Of a stretch of 64,000 bases of DNA, positions 16,699-25,737 are shown piece by piece (the first letter of the stretch is position 1; each line of letters starts with the position of its first letter). Both the position numbers and the translations under genes were made by a program. Source of the stretch: Haliscomenobacter hydrossis DSM 1100 (GTDB lineage: Bacteria > Bacteroidota > Bacteroidia > Chitinophagales > Saprospiraceae); NCBI RefSeq assembly GCF_000212735.1, contig NC_015510.1, positions 6,635,001-6,699,000 of the forward strand, read 5' to 3'. The notes under the pieces are model-generated. The model ran no database searches. It saw nothing but the letters and a program-made list of their open reading frames with translations, and had not been told where the DNA came from.

Positions 16699-18162
16699 AT
16701 GACTGCTACCCCTCTAAGCCGTAAACTTGGTTTAATGGGCTTGATCGCCACGGGTGTGTGTTCGATGATCGGGGCTTCCATTAACATCATGCCGTTTATG
16801 ATCCAACGCAGTGTACCGGGGATTGGCCCGTATGTATTGCCCGCGTTTGTGCTTGCGGCATTGCCCGCATTTTTAGCTGCCATGGCTTATAGCCTTTTGG
16901 CCACAGCGATGCCACGTGCAGGCGGCAGTTACCTCTATGTTAGCCGCGGATTCAATTCCTATCTGGGTTTTGTGGCCAGTTTTTCCCAGTGGTTTGGACT
17001 TTCCATCGTCATTGGGGTGGTGGCGTACATGATTATCCCTTTTTTGAGAGATGTTGCCTTCAACTTGCAGTGGACTGCAGCAGCCAAAGCCCTCGATACC
17101 GGTTTTGTCCGGGTTGGACTCGCCCTTGGCTTGCTTTGGCTTTTTGTCTGGGTAAACATTCGGGGAGGGAAATTTTATGAGCGCACGGTTATTCCCTTGA
17201 TGCTACTGATGTTTTTGCTGGGAAGTATTGTCATCATCTCAGGATTCAGCTTTACCCAGCAGGATTTTGTAGCTGCTTTGCTGCAAAAAGAAGGCAGAAC
17301 GATGGTTGTCAACACCAATTCATCGGTTGACCTGATGACTTTTTTTTCGGCAGCTTCGCTGATGTTTGCCAGTTTCATTGGTTTTGAAAGCATTGCCCAG
17401 GCTGGTGGAGAAGCCAAACACCCCGCACGAAATCTGCCCCTTGCGATTACCTTGACCATGCTGATTGTGGGGCTTTATTATGTGTTGTTTACCTCCGCTG
17501 TGTACCATGCGGTGCCCTGGAGTTTTGTGGCTGCTGAGGCACAAACCAAAGACATTTCCGCTCCGGGAATGTTGAGTTACCTTTTGCCAGCTGGGTTGTC
17601 GGTGGCCATTGTGGCGGGAGCTGCAGTTGCATTGACCAATGATTTGCCGGCGATGTTGCTTTCGGTATCCCGATTGTTGTTTGCCTGGGCCGAAGACGGC
17701 ATTTTTCCGGATAAAATTACCCAGCTCCACCCCCGGCATCAAACGCCCTATGTTGCCATACTCATCAGTGGCGCAGTAGCAACGATAGGTATTTTGGGGA
17801 GCCATTTTGCCGGCGATTTTTTTCTGGGAATCGACATCATGGTCACTTCTATGTTGGTGAATTTTCTGCTGATTTGCATGACGCTCGTCTCGATCGACCG
17901 AATGAACCCGGCTCTGGCTGCCGAGATCAAAATAGTAAAAAAAGTAGTCTATCGCAGAATCATTGGCGGGGTGGGTGCCCTGGTTATCGCCTTCTTCCTG
18001 GGGATTCACACCTATAAAGACCTAAACGCAACCGTAGACGCCTGGTATTTTCACTCCAGCCTGATCTGGGGAATTGTCATGGCTCTTGCCTCCTTGTATT
18101 GGGCATACATCACCTTTTTTTCTGGAAAAACTCCGGCTACCCTAATCAATGACGAAAAATGA
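16699..18162 (+). CDS. APC-family amino acid permease
   Basis: A 487-residue integral membrane protein with about 12 hydrophobic helices. TM1 carries GLIATGVCSMIGASINIMPF, the APC superfamily substrate-binding turn. MPRAGGSYLYVSRGF between TM2 and TM3 and FESIAQAGGEAKHPARNLP between TM6 and TM7 are the other hallmarks. It probably imports or exchanges an amino acid or amine. Its stop overlaps the start of the aldo/keto reductase-RidA gene by 4 bp, so transport and that enzyme are translationally coupled and probably serve one metabolite. Confidence 0.9.
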   Translation: MTATPLSRKLGLMGLIATGVCSMIGASINIMPFMIQRSVPGIGPYVLPAFVLAALPAFLAAMAYSLLATAMPRAGGSYLYVSRGFNSYLGFVASFSQWFGLSIVIGVVAYMIIPFLRDVAFNLQWTAAAKALDTGFVRVGLALGLLWLFVWVNIRGGKFYERTVIPLMLLMFLLGSIVIISGFSFTQQDFVAALLQKEGRTMVVNTNSSVDLMTFFSAASLMFASFIGFESIAQAGGEAKHPARNLPLAITLTMLIVGLYYVLFTSAVYHAVPWSFVAAEAQTKDISAPGMLSYLLPAGLSVAIVAGAAVALTNDLPAMLLSVSRLLFAWAEDGIFPDKITQLHPRHQTPYVAILISGAVATIGILGSHFAGDFFLGIDIMVTSMLVNFLLICMTLVSIDRMNPALAAEIKIVKKVVYRRIIGGVGALVIAFFLGIHTYKDLNATVDAWYFHSSLIWGIVMALASLYWAYITFFSGKTPATLINDEK

Positions 18163-19610
18163 TTGAGACCATCCAACTCGCTCCGGGCTTCCACATCTCC
18201 CGCGTATTAACCGGTCTATGGCAGATCGCTGACATGGAAAAAGAAGGGACAACCTTAGACCCAGTGGCCACCGCCGAAACCATGGCGCCCTATGTGGAAG
18301 CTGGATTGACCACCTTCGATATGGCGGATCATTATGGGTCTGCGGAAGTGATTGCTGGAACATTCCAACGCCAACACCCCTTAGGAAAACAGGCGCAATT
18401 GTGTACCAAATGGGTGCCCAAACCCGGGAAATCGAGTAAAGCCGAAACCCGTGCGGCCATCCAGCTGTCCCTGGATCGTTTGCAGGTAGCGTCAATCGAT
18501 TTGTTGCAGTACCACTGTTGGAACTATCCCGACCCCGTTTGGCTGGATCAGCTGTTTTGGCTGCAAGAACTCAAAGAGGAGGGCTTGATCAAACACTTGG
18601 GGCTGACCAATTTCGATGCTGCTCATGTGCGGGTGGCCTGTGCTACCGGGATTCCGATTGTTTCCAATCAAGTTTGTTTTTCGCTGCTTGATGGCCGTGC
18701 ATCCCGGGAAATGACCGAAGTTTGCCGGGAATATGGGGTAAAAATCCTCGCCTTTGGTGTACTTGCTGGGGGGTTTTTCTCGGAAAAATGGCTCCATCAA
18801 CCAGAGCCTTCCCTGGATACGGGCGCAACCTGGTCTCAAATGAAGTACAAGCGCTTCATCGATACCACCGGCGGCTGGGCCAAATTTCAGCAACTGCTGC
18901 GCGTCGTGCATCAGGTTGCCCAGAAACATGGGGTATCCATTGCCACCATTGCGGGTAAGTATATCCTTGAGCAAGCGGAAGTAGGCGGCATCATCATCGG
19001 TGCCCGCCTGGGACAAAGTGCCCACCTGGAAGAAACGACGAAACTTTTTTCCTTTGCACTCGACGAATCTGACCAGGCCGCGATTCGTGAGGCGCAGTCC
19101 CGCCTCGATCCTGTGCCGGGTGATTGTGGGGATGAATACCGTAAACCTCCTTTCCTGACAGCATCGGGCGATTTGAGCCATCATTTGCAGGACCTCCCCA
19201 GGCCCTACACCCCGCAAGCCGGGACCAATGGAAGCACCCAGGTGTTCAGCGGTACGCCTTGGGAGGGTATCGCTGGTTATAGTCGAGCCATCCGGAGAGG
19301 AAATCGGATTGCTGTGTCCGGTACAACCGCGGCGCACCGGGATAAACTGATTGGCGGAACCGACCCGGCCGCTCAAACCCATTTTGTATTGGACAAAATC
19401 GAGGCAGCCATCAACGCCCTCGGTGGAACCATGGAGGATGTCATCCGCACCCGCGTGTTTGTCAACGACATTAAGGATTGGGAACCCGTTGCCCGCGCAC
19501 ATGGGCAGCGTTTTGCTGGAATCCATCCGGCGAATACCCTGGTAGAAGCGAAGTTGGTTGCGACGGGTTGCTTGGTGGAAATTGAGGCGGAGGCGGAGTT
19601 AGGGGAGTAG
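18159..19610 (+). CDS. aldo/keto reductase - RidA fusion protein
   Basis: A 483-residue two-domain protein. Residues 1 to about 325 form an aldo/keto reductase barrel: FDMADHYGSAE carries the catalytic Asp and Tyr, CTKW fits the Lys position, LGLTNFD and SIATIAGKYILEQ match late barrel strands, and IIIGARLGQSAHLEE is in the cofactor region. After a Pro-rich linker (about 340-370), residues 375-483 are a YjgF/YER057c/UK114 (RidA) domain with GTTAAH, LGGTMEDVIRTRVFVND and the Arg used by imine deaminases. It overlaps the permease gene by 4 bp. RidA domains hydrolyse reactive enamines/imines, so the fusion may reduce a carbonyl made from a permeated amino compound (inference). Confidence 0.9.
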   Translation: MIETIQLAPGFHISRVLTGLWQIADMEKEGTTLDPVATAETMAPYVEAGLTTFDMADHYGSAEVIAGTFQRQHPLGKQAQLCTKWVPKPGKSSKAETRAAIQLSLDRLQVASIDLLQYHCWNYPDPVWLDQLFWLQELKEEGLIKHLGLTNFDAAHVRVACATGIPIVSNQVCFSLLDGRASREMTEVCREYGVKILAFGVLAGGFFSEKWLHQPEPSLDTGATWSQMKYKRFIDTTGGWAKFQQLLRVVHQVAQKHGVSIATIAGKYILEQAEVGGIIIGARLGQSAHLEETTKLFSFALDESDQAAIREAQSRLDPVPGDCGDEYRKPPFLTASGDLSHHLQDLPRPYTPQAGTNGSTQVFSGTPWEGIAGYSRAIRRGNRIAVSGTTAAHRDKLIGGTDPAAQTHFVLDKIEAAINALGGTMEDVIRTRVFVNDIKDWEPVARAHGQRFAGIHPANTLVEAKLVATGCLVEIEAEAELGE

Positions 19611-19673
19611 GTTTGTACCCGGAATTCTATGTGTGTCTCGTCTTACCATCAACCTTCATCAACTTTTGGCAAA

Positions 19674-20966
19674 TTACCTCCCCCGCATCAGCTGATAAAA
19701 ATCCAAAATTCGCATATCCGTCAACACATCCTGTGGCCGAATTCTCTGTCTTAGCACGATGCCTTCCAGCGTCCGGCAACGGCTCAAGGCCACATAAGTC
19801 TGGCCGTGTTCAAAAGCGCCAGCGCCCAAATCAATGATGACCCGGTCAAAAGTTTTTCCCTGGGCTTTGTGGATGGTGACGGCCCAGGCCAAACGCAGAG
19901 GGAACTGGGTAAAAGTGCCGATCACTTCGGTTTGAATGTCTTCAGTTTGAGCGAGGTCGTTTTTGTAGCGGATGATCTCCCAGGTTACGGGCGCTACCTC
20001 AATTTCTTTCAAGTCGCCAAATCCATCTTCAATCAAAATCTTCAAGGTTTCGTTTTCAAGGGCTACAATTTTGCCGATCGTCCCATTGACGTAGCGGCGA
20101 TCCGGGTCATTTTTGAGCAACATCACCTGGGCACCAAGTTTTAAATTCAGCACAGCCTCGGCTGGATAGAGGGTGGGGTTGAATTCACCGGTTACCGTAG
20201 CGAGGTATTTGCGTTCGGGAAGGTCGATTTTGCTCAATTCCCGTTGGTTGATGCGGTCGGCGGTGGCGTTGCGGGCACTGAGGGTGATGTAGAAATCTAC
20301 GGATTCAAAATGCGGGTCAAAACGTTCATTCAGTTCATCGAGATCGTCCTGATCGGCGTGGTTGAGGCGAATGCCGTCCAGGAGGCGCAAAAAATGCCGA
20401 TTGTCCTGGCGGTAGACTTTACGCAGTTCCATCATCTCCAGTTCAAAGCCACTTTTGAATACTTGTGCCGAAAAGAAAAAAGCGGAATCATAAGTGGTGC
20501 TGAACACTTCCTGCTCAAAATCAGTAGCCACTACAGGTGGCAACTGAAACAAATCGCCAAAAAACACCACCTGTACCCCGCCAAAAGGCAAAGGACTGTC
20601 GCGGTTAAGGCGCAGGAAATAATCGATGTTGTCCAATACATCAGCCCGCACCATCGATATTTCGTCAATGACCAGCACTTCCATGTTGCGGTACAAGCGC
20701 CGTTCTTTGCGCTTGCTGATTTCGCGGGGAGAGATCAAGCGGGGTGGAAAACCAAAAAAAGAATGAATGGTTTGGCCGCGCACATTCAGGGCGGCTACGC
20801 CAGTGGGGGCCAGCACCACGGCTTTTTTGCGGGTGGTATTGCGAAACAACTGCAACAGCGTAGACTTACCAGTGCCTGCCCGTCCGGTGATGAACAGGTT
20901 TTTGCTCTCTTTTTCAATGAGGTCGAGGGCGGTTTTAAAATCGCTGTTGAGTTCTAATGCTTTCAT
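19674..20966 (-). CDS. PIF1-like / RecD-type ATP-dependent DNA helicase
   Basis: A 430-residue superfamily 1B helicase. Visible motifs are Walker A TGRAGTGKSTLL (about residue 30), motif Ia APTGVAALNVRGQTIHSFF, Walker B LVIDEISMVRADVLD, motif III FFGDLFQLPPVV, and C-terminal LAWAVTIHKAQGKTFDRVII plus YVALSRCRTLEGI (motifs V/VI). The length fits compact bacterial PIF1-like enzymes without an accessory domain. It would unwind 5'-to-3' DNA or DNA-RNA structures; the in vivo role is unknown. It starts close to a large palindromic repeat at 21011-21245. Confidence 0.92.
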   Translation of the reverse strand: MKALELNSDFKTALDLIEKESKNLFITGRAGTGKSTLLQLFRNTTRKKAVVLAPTGVAALNVRGQTIHSFFGFPPRLISPREISKRKERRLYRNMEVLVIDEISMVRADVLDNIDYFLRLNRDSPLPFGGVQVVFFGDLFQLPPVVATDFEQEVFSTTYDSAFFFSAQVFKSGFELEMMELRKVYRQDNRHFLRLLDGIRLNHADQDDLDELNERFDPHFESVDFYITLSARNATADRINQRELSKIDLPERKYLATVTGEFNPTLYPAEAVLNLKLGAQVMLLKNDPDRRYVNGTIGKIVALENETLKILIEDGFGDLKEIEVAPVTWEIIRYKNDLAQTEDIQTEVIGTFTQFPLRLAWAVTIHKAQGKTFDRVIIDLGAGAFEHGQTYVALSRCRTLEGIVLRQRIRPQDVLTDMRILDFYQLMRGR

Positions 20967-21010
20967 TATGAATTACTGCTGAGACTTAATTGTGCATAAA
21001 AGCGACAATA

Positions 21011-21245
21011 ATGGGAACGCGGATGACGCGGATTGAGCGGATTTACGCGGATTTTGGCTCACGCCTACGGCGGAGCTATTTTTGCCACAAATTGCACAAA
21101 TTTTCACAAATCGAGCCGTAAACTAAGTTACATCTCAACCTGTTCTGCTTTTATATTCATTCGCAATTTGTGGCCATGACATTTCGCCGTAGGCGGAATC
21201 AATATCCGCGTAAATCCGCTCAATCCGCGTCATCCGCGTTCCCAT
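21011..21245. repeat. composite palindrome with perfect 42-bp arms
   Basis: This fills most of the 300-bp gap between the helicase and DUF72 genes. The outer arms 21011-21052 and 21204-21245 are exact reverse complements built from GCGGAT words. Inside are CGCCTACGGCGGA / TCGCCGTAGGCGGA and then GCCACAAATT (21084-21093) / AATTTGTGGC (21165-21174), so three palindromes are nested. No coding capacity was recognised in this gap. Confidence 0.9.
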
Positions 21246-21267
21246 TCATATACAATAATTTGATGCT

Positions 21268-22185
21268 TCAAAATAGACTCATTTGTCCGGAACTGTCGGA
21301 GGTAATGTTCTTCGGCCCCCTGGATTCTATTTCTGGAAATGCCTTCAGAGCTGTATCCAGGTATTTAGCCAACTCCGGAGCCAAGAGATTATCCGGTTCA
21401 TGAGTGAAAAAATACACCTCTTGCAAGCCTTGCTCGTGCCATTGGCGCAAACGTGGAATCCAGGCATCGATCCGACTGTAATCTGTAGGATGCAGTCCAT
21501 TGCCTACAAAACGGATCATCGCAACGGGCGACGTCAGGCGCATGTGCAACACATCGCGGCGACCCGCCACATCGGTCAGCACCGTGCCCATTTCTGCGGC
21601 GGCCAATTGCTCAAATACTGCTTCGGCTTCGGAAGATTCCCCATTGAACCAGGATTCATGGCGTAGTTCCACATTCAACGGAATAGATTTAGGCCAATGC
21701 TGGATAAATTTTTCCAAAACATTTCGTGAATTGAGTCCAAAATGAGGCGGTACTTGTAAAAAACAAGCCCCCAGTTTTTCACCCAAAGCGGCTACCGATT
21801 CACAAAACAAACCAAAGGCCGGATTGCTCAGACCCAAATCGCGGCTATGGCTCAGGATCTGAGGTACTTTCGGGCAAAAACGAAAATCTGCTGGCGTTTC
21901 AGCTTTCCACTTGTCGATGGTTGCCAGATCGGGAATGCGGTAATGGGTGGTATTCAGTTCAATGGTGTTGAATTGCACGCCATAAGCCCGGAGGTAATCC
22001 TGCGCTTTGGTGCCCGCTGGATAAATGTTCCCCACCCATTCTTTCATCGACCAGCCCGTACAACCGATGTAAAAGTGAAATTTTTCGGACTTGTTGTACT
22101 TTCGCAACGATTTAGCCGTGCCCGGAGCATCCTCTGGCAAGCTAAAGTCGACTTTACTGATGTCAGGGAGTTTCCCAAATTCCAT
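21268..22185 (-). CDS. DUF72 domain-containing protein
   Basis: A 305-residue TIM-barrel-like DUF72 (YecE-type) protein. Characteristic strings are FYIGCTGWSMKEWVGNIYP, FNTIELNTTHYRIP, RFCPKVPQILSHSRDL, FLQVPPHFG, NVELRHESWF, and the C-terminal VYFFTHEPDNLLAPELAKYL. I start at the ATG at 22185 (MEFGKLPDISK); the upstream open frame runs through intergenic repeats and is not conserved-looking. The biochemical function of the family is unresolved, with hints of a metal-dependent or sugar-phosphate-isomerase-like barrel. Confidence 0.9.
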   Translation of the reverse strand: MEFGKLPDISKVDFSLPEDAPGTAKSLRKYNKSEKFHFYIGCTGWSMKEWVGNIYPAGTKAQDYLRAYGVQFNTIELNTTHYRIPDLATIDKWKAETPADFRFCPKVPQILSHSRDLGLSNPAFGLFCESVAALGEKLGACFLQVPPHFGLNSRNVLEKFIQHWPKSIPLNVELRHESWFNGESSEAEAVFEQLAAAEMGTVLTDVAGRRDVLHMRLTSPVAMIRFVGNGLHPTDYSRIDAWIPRLRQWHEQGLQEVYFFTHEPDNLLAPELAKYLDTALKAFPEIESRGPKNITSDSSGQMSLF

Positions 22186-22205
22186 TGTAACGTAAAATTT
22201 TGATA

Positions 22206-22281
22206 GCCACAAATTGCACAAATTTTCACAAAGGAAATTTGTCAAGAATTTGATTTGTGAAAATTTGGTGCAATTTGTGGC
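22206..22281. repeat. inverted repeat of CACAAATT words
   Basis: The left arm 22206-22232 (GCCACAAATTGCACAAATTT...) is complementary to the right arm 22254-22281, apart from one extra base. The words are the same as in the inner part of the 21011-21245 element, showing that the repeat modules are shared and recombined. Confidence 0.8.
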
Positions 22282-22340
22282 GAATAAACGGTTCGTCATC
22301 CCGAATTTTTTAGAAAAACATAAAGCGACACAATTTTTAA

Positions 22341-22499
22341 GCACAAAGGACACCAAGGAAAGCACAAGGGGCACAAAGGCGAGACTTTGACCAAGCGATG
22401 TGCCTGATTTTTGGTTTCTATTCACCCCCATTTTGGACATAACACCCTGTCAACGTCATATTCTTGTGTTCCTTGTGCTTTTCTTGGTGTTCTTTGTGC
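22341..22499. repeat. imperfect inverted repeat of CACAAAGGACACCAAGG words
   Basis: The left arm 22341-22379 and right arm 22463-22499 are imperfect reverse complements separated by about 85 bp. The same words form a perfect hairpin at 23730-23828. Together with the 22206-22281 repeat it occupies the 400-bp gap between the DUF72 gene and bioF; the remaining bases (22500-22585) hold only the bioF leader. Confidence 0.75.
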
Positions 22500-22585
22500 T
22501 CATTTTTTTGTTTGTGATGCTTATGTGAACATTGAGGATGAAGTAAGTTTACCCAATAATACTTTGTTCAAGAGAAAGTGAATTT

Positions 22586-23722
22586 ATGCTGAAAAAGAAC
22601 CTAAGCATAGCTGAGAAAATGGAAACTGCTTTGGCGGAACGCCGTGCTGTGGATGCGTTGCGGCGCTTACCTTCTAACCGAAATCTGATCGATTTTTACA
22701 GCAATGATTACCTGGGATTGGCGCGAAGCCTAGGGGTAAAAAAAGTCATTCAGGCCGCCTTGGAAGACGACCAGCCCCTAGGGTCAACAGGTTCCCGGCT
22801 CATCAGCGGCAATCGGCGAGAAATGGAAGAATTTGAAGTATTTTTGGCAAAATTCCACCGTAGCGAAAAGGCTTTGCTCTTCAATTCTGGCTATGCCGCC
22901 AACCAGGGCTTGTTGTCCTGCATGGCCGATCGGCACGATACCATCATTTTTGATCAACTCATTCACGCCTCCTTGCGGGAAGGGCTCAAGCTGAGCCTGG
23001 CCACCCATTACTCCTTTCGACACAATGACCTGAATCATTTGGAGCAAAAGCTGCAAGTATCTAAAGGCCAAATTTTTGTCGTGGTCGAAAGTGTGTATTC
23101 GATGGATGGAGATGAAGCGCCATTGATCGAAATGGTTGAACTGTGTGAAAAATACGGTGCGGCCTTGATCTTGGATGAAGCGCATGCAACCGGGGTATTA
23201 GGGCCAAACGGGCAGGGATTGGTAGCGGAATTGGGTTTGGAAGAGCGGATTTGGGCGCGCATTTACACTTTCGGTAAGGCTTTGGGTGGGCATGGTGCTG
23301 CGATTTGTGGCCCAGGATATTTGATCGACTACCTGATCAACTTTTCCAAACCCTTTATCTATACCACTGCTTTGCCCTGGCATGGTTTGGCGGGCGTTCA
23401 AGCGGCTTACCAGGAAATGCAAAAAGGCCTTGCATTAGAAGAACTGCGGCAAAATATTCGCTTTTTTACCGAACAAATCTCCGCTTCATTGCGTCCACAA
23501 TTTATTCCCAGCCGCAGTGCGATCCAAAGTTTGGTTTACCCCGGCAATTCGGCGGTGCGGGAATTGGCAAAAACACTGCAAGACCACGGATTTGCGGTAT
23601 GGCCGATTTTGCATCCTACGGTGCCGAGCGGGGAAGAAAGGCTGCGGATTTGTTTGCACAGTTTTAATACGAAGGAGGAAATGGTGGCTTTGATGGAATT
23701 AATTCAACGGACAATAAGTTAG
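22586..23722 (+). CDS. bioF: 8-amino-7-oxononanoate synthase (BioF-type)
   Basis: A 378-residue PLP enzyme of the alpha-oxoamine synthase family that condenses a pimeloyl thioester with L-alanine in biotin synthesis. Markers are FYSNDYLGLARS, GSTGSRLISGNRREMEEFE, LLFNSGYAANQGLL, ESVYSMDGDEAPL, LILDEAHATGVLGPNG (the PLP Asp and His) and YTFGKALGGHGA (Schiff-base Lys). Related enzymes use glycine or serine, but bioD 161 bp downstream and bioA/bioB later in the window make BioF the best call. A 35-bp hairpin separates it from bioD. Confidence 0.9.
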   Translation: MLKKNLSIAEKMETALAERRAVDALRRLPSNRNLIDFYSNDYLGLARSLGVKKVIQAALEDDQPLGSTGSRLISGNRREMEEFEVFLAKFHRSEKALLFNSGYAANQGLLSCMADRHDTIIFDQLIHASLREGLKLSLATHYSFRHNDLNHLEQKLQVSKGQIFVVVESVYSMDGDEAPLIEMVELCEKYGAALILDEAHATGVLGPNGQGLVAELGLEERIWARIYTFGKALGGHGAAICGPGYLIDYLINFSKPFIYTTALPWHGLAGVQAAYQEMQKGLALEELRQNIRFFTEQISASLRPQFIPSRSAIQSLVYPGNSAVRELAKTLQDHGFAVWPILHPTVPSGEERLRICLHSFNTKEEMVALMELIQRTIS

Positions 23723-23729
23723 GTATGTA

Positions 23730-23828
23730 TTTTTTTAACACAAAGGACACCAAGGGAAGCACAAGGGGCACAAAGTGTGTGACATTGTGAACTTTGTGCT
23801 TCCCTTGGTGTCCTTTGTGTTAAAAAAA
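23730..23828. repeat. perfect 35-bp inverted repeat between bioF and bioD
   Basis: The arms 23730-23764 and 23794-23828 are exact reverse complements (T7 at the outer left, A run at the outer right) with a 29-nt loop that repeats part of the arm. It begins 8 bp after the bioF stop. It could act as an attenuator or RNA-stability element inside the bioFD operon, or simply be a member of the dispersed repeat family. Confidence 0.9.
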
Positions 23829-23883
23829 ATGCCGCTTTGGATTTGTCAACCAATTTTTCCTCCGAAACACACAACTGCATCAC

Positions 23884-24507
23884 GTGAAAAACCAATTTTT
23901 TCTAAGCGGCATTGGCACCGAAATCGGCAAAACCGTAGTCGCCGCCACCCTGGTAGAAGCCTTACACGCTGATTATTGGAAACCCATTCAATCGGGAGAC
24001 CTGGACAATTCCGACTCCCTGAAAATCCAGCGCTGGGTCAGCAACCCACTCACCCGCATTCACCCCGAACGTTTTCGTTTGAATACGCCCCTTTCACCCC
24101 ATGCGTCCGCGGCCATTGACGGGGTGGAGATCAAAATCCAGGATTTCCAGTTGCCTGATACTACTCGCCCTTTGATTGTAGAAGGTGCTGGTGGTTTGAT
24201 GGTGCCCTTGAACCATCAGGAAACCATGCTTGACTTGATTCAGCACCTGAACCTGCCCGTGATCCTGGTCAGTCGGCATTATTTGGGGAGCATCAATCAT
24301 ACGTTGTTGAGTCTGGAAGTGCTGCGTTCGCGGGGGATTGAGCTGGCTGGATTGCTGTACAATGGAGCGGAGAATGTGGCTTCGGAACAAGCGATTGAGG
24401 AGTTGAGTGGGATAAAGGTGCTGGGGAGAGTGGGGGAGATGGGGGAGATTTCGGCTGAGGCGATTGCGCGGGAGGCAGCAGTGTTGCGGGAACTTTTACG
24501 GATTTAG
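23884..24507 (+). CDS. bioD: dethiobiotin synthase
   Basis: A 207-residue ATP-dependent carboxylase that closes the ureido ring of dethiobiotin from 7,8-diaminononanoate and CO2. It starts at a GTG, after which the P-loop FLSGIGTEIGKTVVAATL follows at residues 4-22. Other family marks are YWKPIQSGDLDNSDS, LSPHASA and VEGAGGLMVPLN. The length is typical. It is the second gene of a bioF-bioD pair; bioA and bioB are about 10 kb downstream, on the far side of a signalling island. Confidence 0.92.
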   Translation: MKNQFFLSGIGTEIGKTVVAATLVEALHADYWKPIQSGDLDNSDSLKIQRWVSNPLTRIHPERFRLNTPLSPHASAAIDGVEIKIQDFQLPDTTRPLIVEGAGGLMVPLNHQETMLDLIQHLNLPVILVSRHYLGSINHTLLSLEVLRSRGIELAGLLYNGAENVASEQAIEELSGIKVLGRVGEMGEISAEAIAREAAVLRELLRI

Positions 24508-24567
24508 AATGGTTTTTGTAACTTCGGCATACTTTTTTAATACCCTATTAAACACCATAGTTGAAAA

Positions 24568-25671
24568 ATGAAAAGAGATCTTAATAGTATAGTAAATGAT
24601 TATATCATTAAATCTGATTATCGGGCGTTAATAGTCGAAACTGAAGAAATCATCAAAGAGAACCCCAAAAGTATAATCGAGCTAATTGATTTACTGAATA
24701 ATCAAGAAGTAGAGTTTGAATGGAAACGAAATCAGATTCGAGAAAGATTTTTATATTATTTATCCTTACTTGAGGACGATACTCAGATAAAAGTCACATA
24801 TGAGGTTGCAAGGAGATATTTAGAACAAATAGACATTAAAGAGCTTGCAGATAAATTATGTTTTTTTGTTTCTCAAGATAAACTTCTTAACCAGATAATT
24901 AAGACAAAGTCCGAAAAAAGATTAGAGCAGTTTAATCGACTTTTGATTAATGAACTGCTACTTAGGGGGAAATCCTTTAGCGAAGACGAAAAGAAAATAA
25001 TCATTGATAGTTTTTCAGACTTTGACTTTAATTGGATGGGCTTGGAATTAGAAAAAATTGAAATGGGATTGCCATTAAGGAGCTATATTCAGGGCGGTGG
25101 CGGAAGTTCAGGGATTATTTTCGGACTCCAATCAGAAGAAAAATTTCCATATTCATTTTCGGATTTCAGTAGCATAGTTTTAAACAAAAACACCAATACA
25201 GAACTAAATGTCTTAGCTTCTATGATAGCTAAAGAATACATTCGCCTTGTTGAATTTGGTGATTTTGAGTGTTTTGAAGAAGATATTCATGATTTGGAGG
25301 CAGAAATTATATGCCAATTGAACTATGCAGAGAATTTATCTGAGGATCTCAAAATTACTTTTAGAGGTATAAATGCTAGGGATGTTTACAAGTACCTTTT
25401 CAATATGGCTTTATTTGGAGGCGCATACGAACGTGGCGAATATGGAGCTACAAGTAGGATTAATTCTTGGAAAGTCATAAGTGGTTTAATACAGAAAAAT
25501 TATTTTGAAAGCAATAAAACTGACATTTTGAAAGGAATGAACGAGTTTGTTTGGACTGAATTTAATTGTGAGAACAATTGGTTCGCAAATGAATGGATCG
25601 ATTTAGGAATCATAGGAATCAACCATTTAGAAAAAAAATATGCAGTGATAGTAATATCTGATACAGATTAA
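24568..25671 (+). CDS. hypothetical protein, 367 aa (possibly DUF6183-like)
   Basis: A strongly A+T-rich gene among G+C-richer neighbours, which suggests recent acquisition. The protein is soluble, helical and acidic, with helical-repeat-like N-terminal half and a Gly-rich turn (YIQGGGGSSGIIFG) near residue 175. The segment ALFGGAYERGEYGATSRINSW near residue 287 resembles the GGAY...GAYGRLAAW signature I associate with DUF6183 proteins of unknown function; this link is tentative. No signal peptide is visible. It stands alone between bioD and a convergent LytTR regulator. Confidence 0.65.
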   Translation: MKRDLNSIVNDYIIKSDYRALIVETEEIIKENPKSIIELIDLLNNQEVEFEWKRNQIRERFLYYLSLLEDDTQIKVTYEVARRYLEQIDIKELADKLCFFVSQDKLLNQIIKTKSEKRLEQFNRLLINELLLRGKSFSEDEKKIIIDSFSDFDFNWMGLELEKIEMGLPLRSYIQGGGGSSGIIFGLQSEEKFPYSFSDFSSIVLNKNTNTELNVLASMIAKEYIRLVEFGDFECFEEDIHDLEAEIICQLNYAENLSEDLKITFRGINARDVYKYLFNMALFGGAYERGEYGATSRINSWKVISGLIQKNYFESNKTDILKGMNEFVWTEFNCENNWFANEWIDLGIIGINHLEKKYAVIVISDTD

Positions 25672-25737
25672 GCTTCGATGCCCAATATGAGATGAGAAAG
25701 GCCTGCGTCTCTTGATGATCAACCTACCTCAAGTTTC

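Noticed and set aside
22186-22440. N-terminal extension of the DUF72 protein
   Set aside because: The extra 85 codons come from repeat DNA; the family begins at the ATG at 22185.
21011-23828. Word-repeats that could suggest a CRISPR array
   Set aside because: Repeats form inverted arms of varying short words, not direct repeats with unique equal-length spacers, and there is no cas gene.
24568-25671. Phage or insertion-sequence gene
   Set aside because: No transposase, integrase or phage structural features, and no terminal repeats around it.
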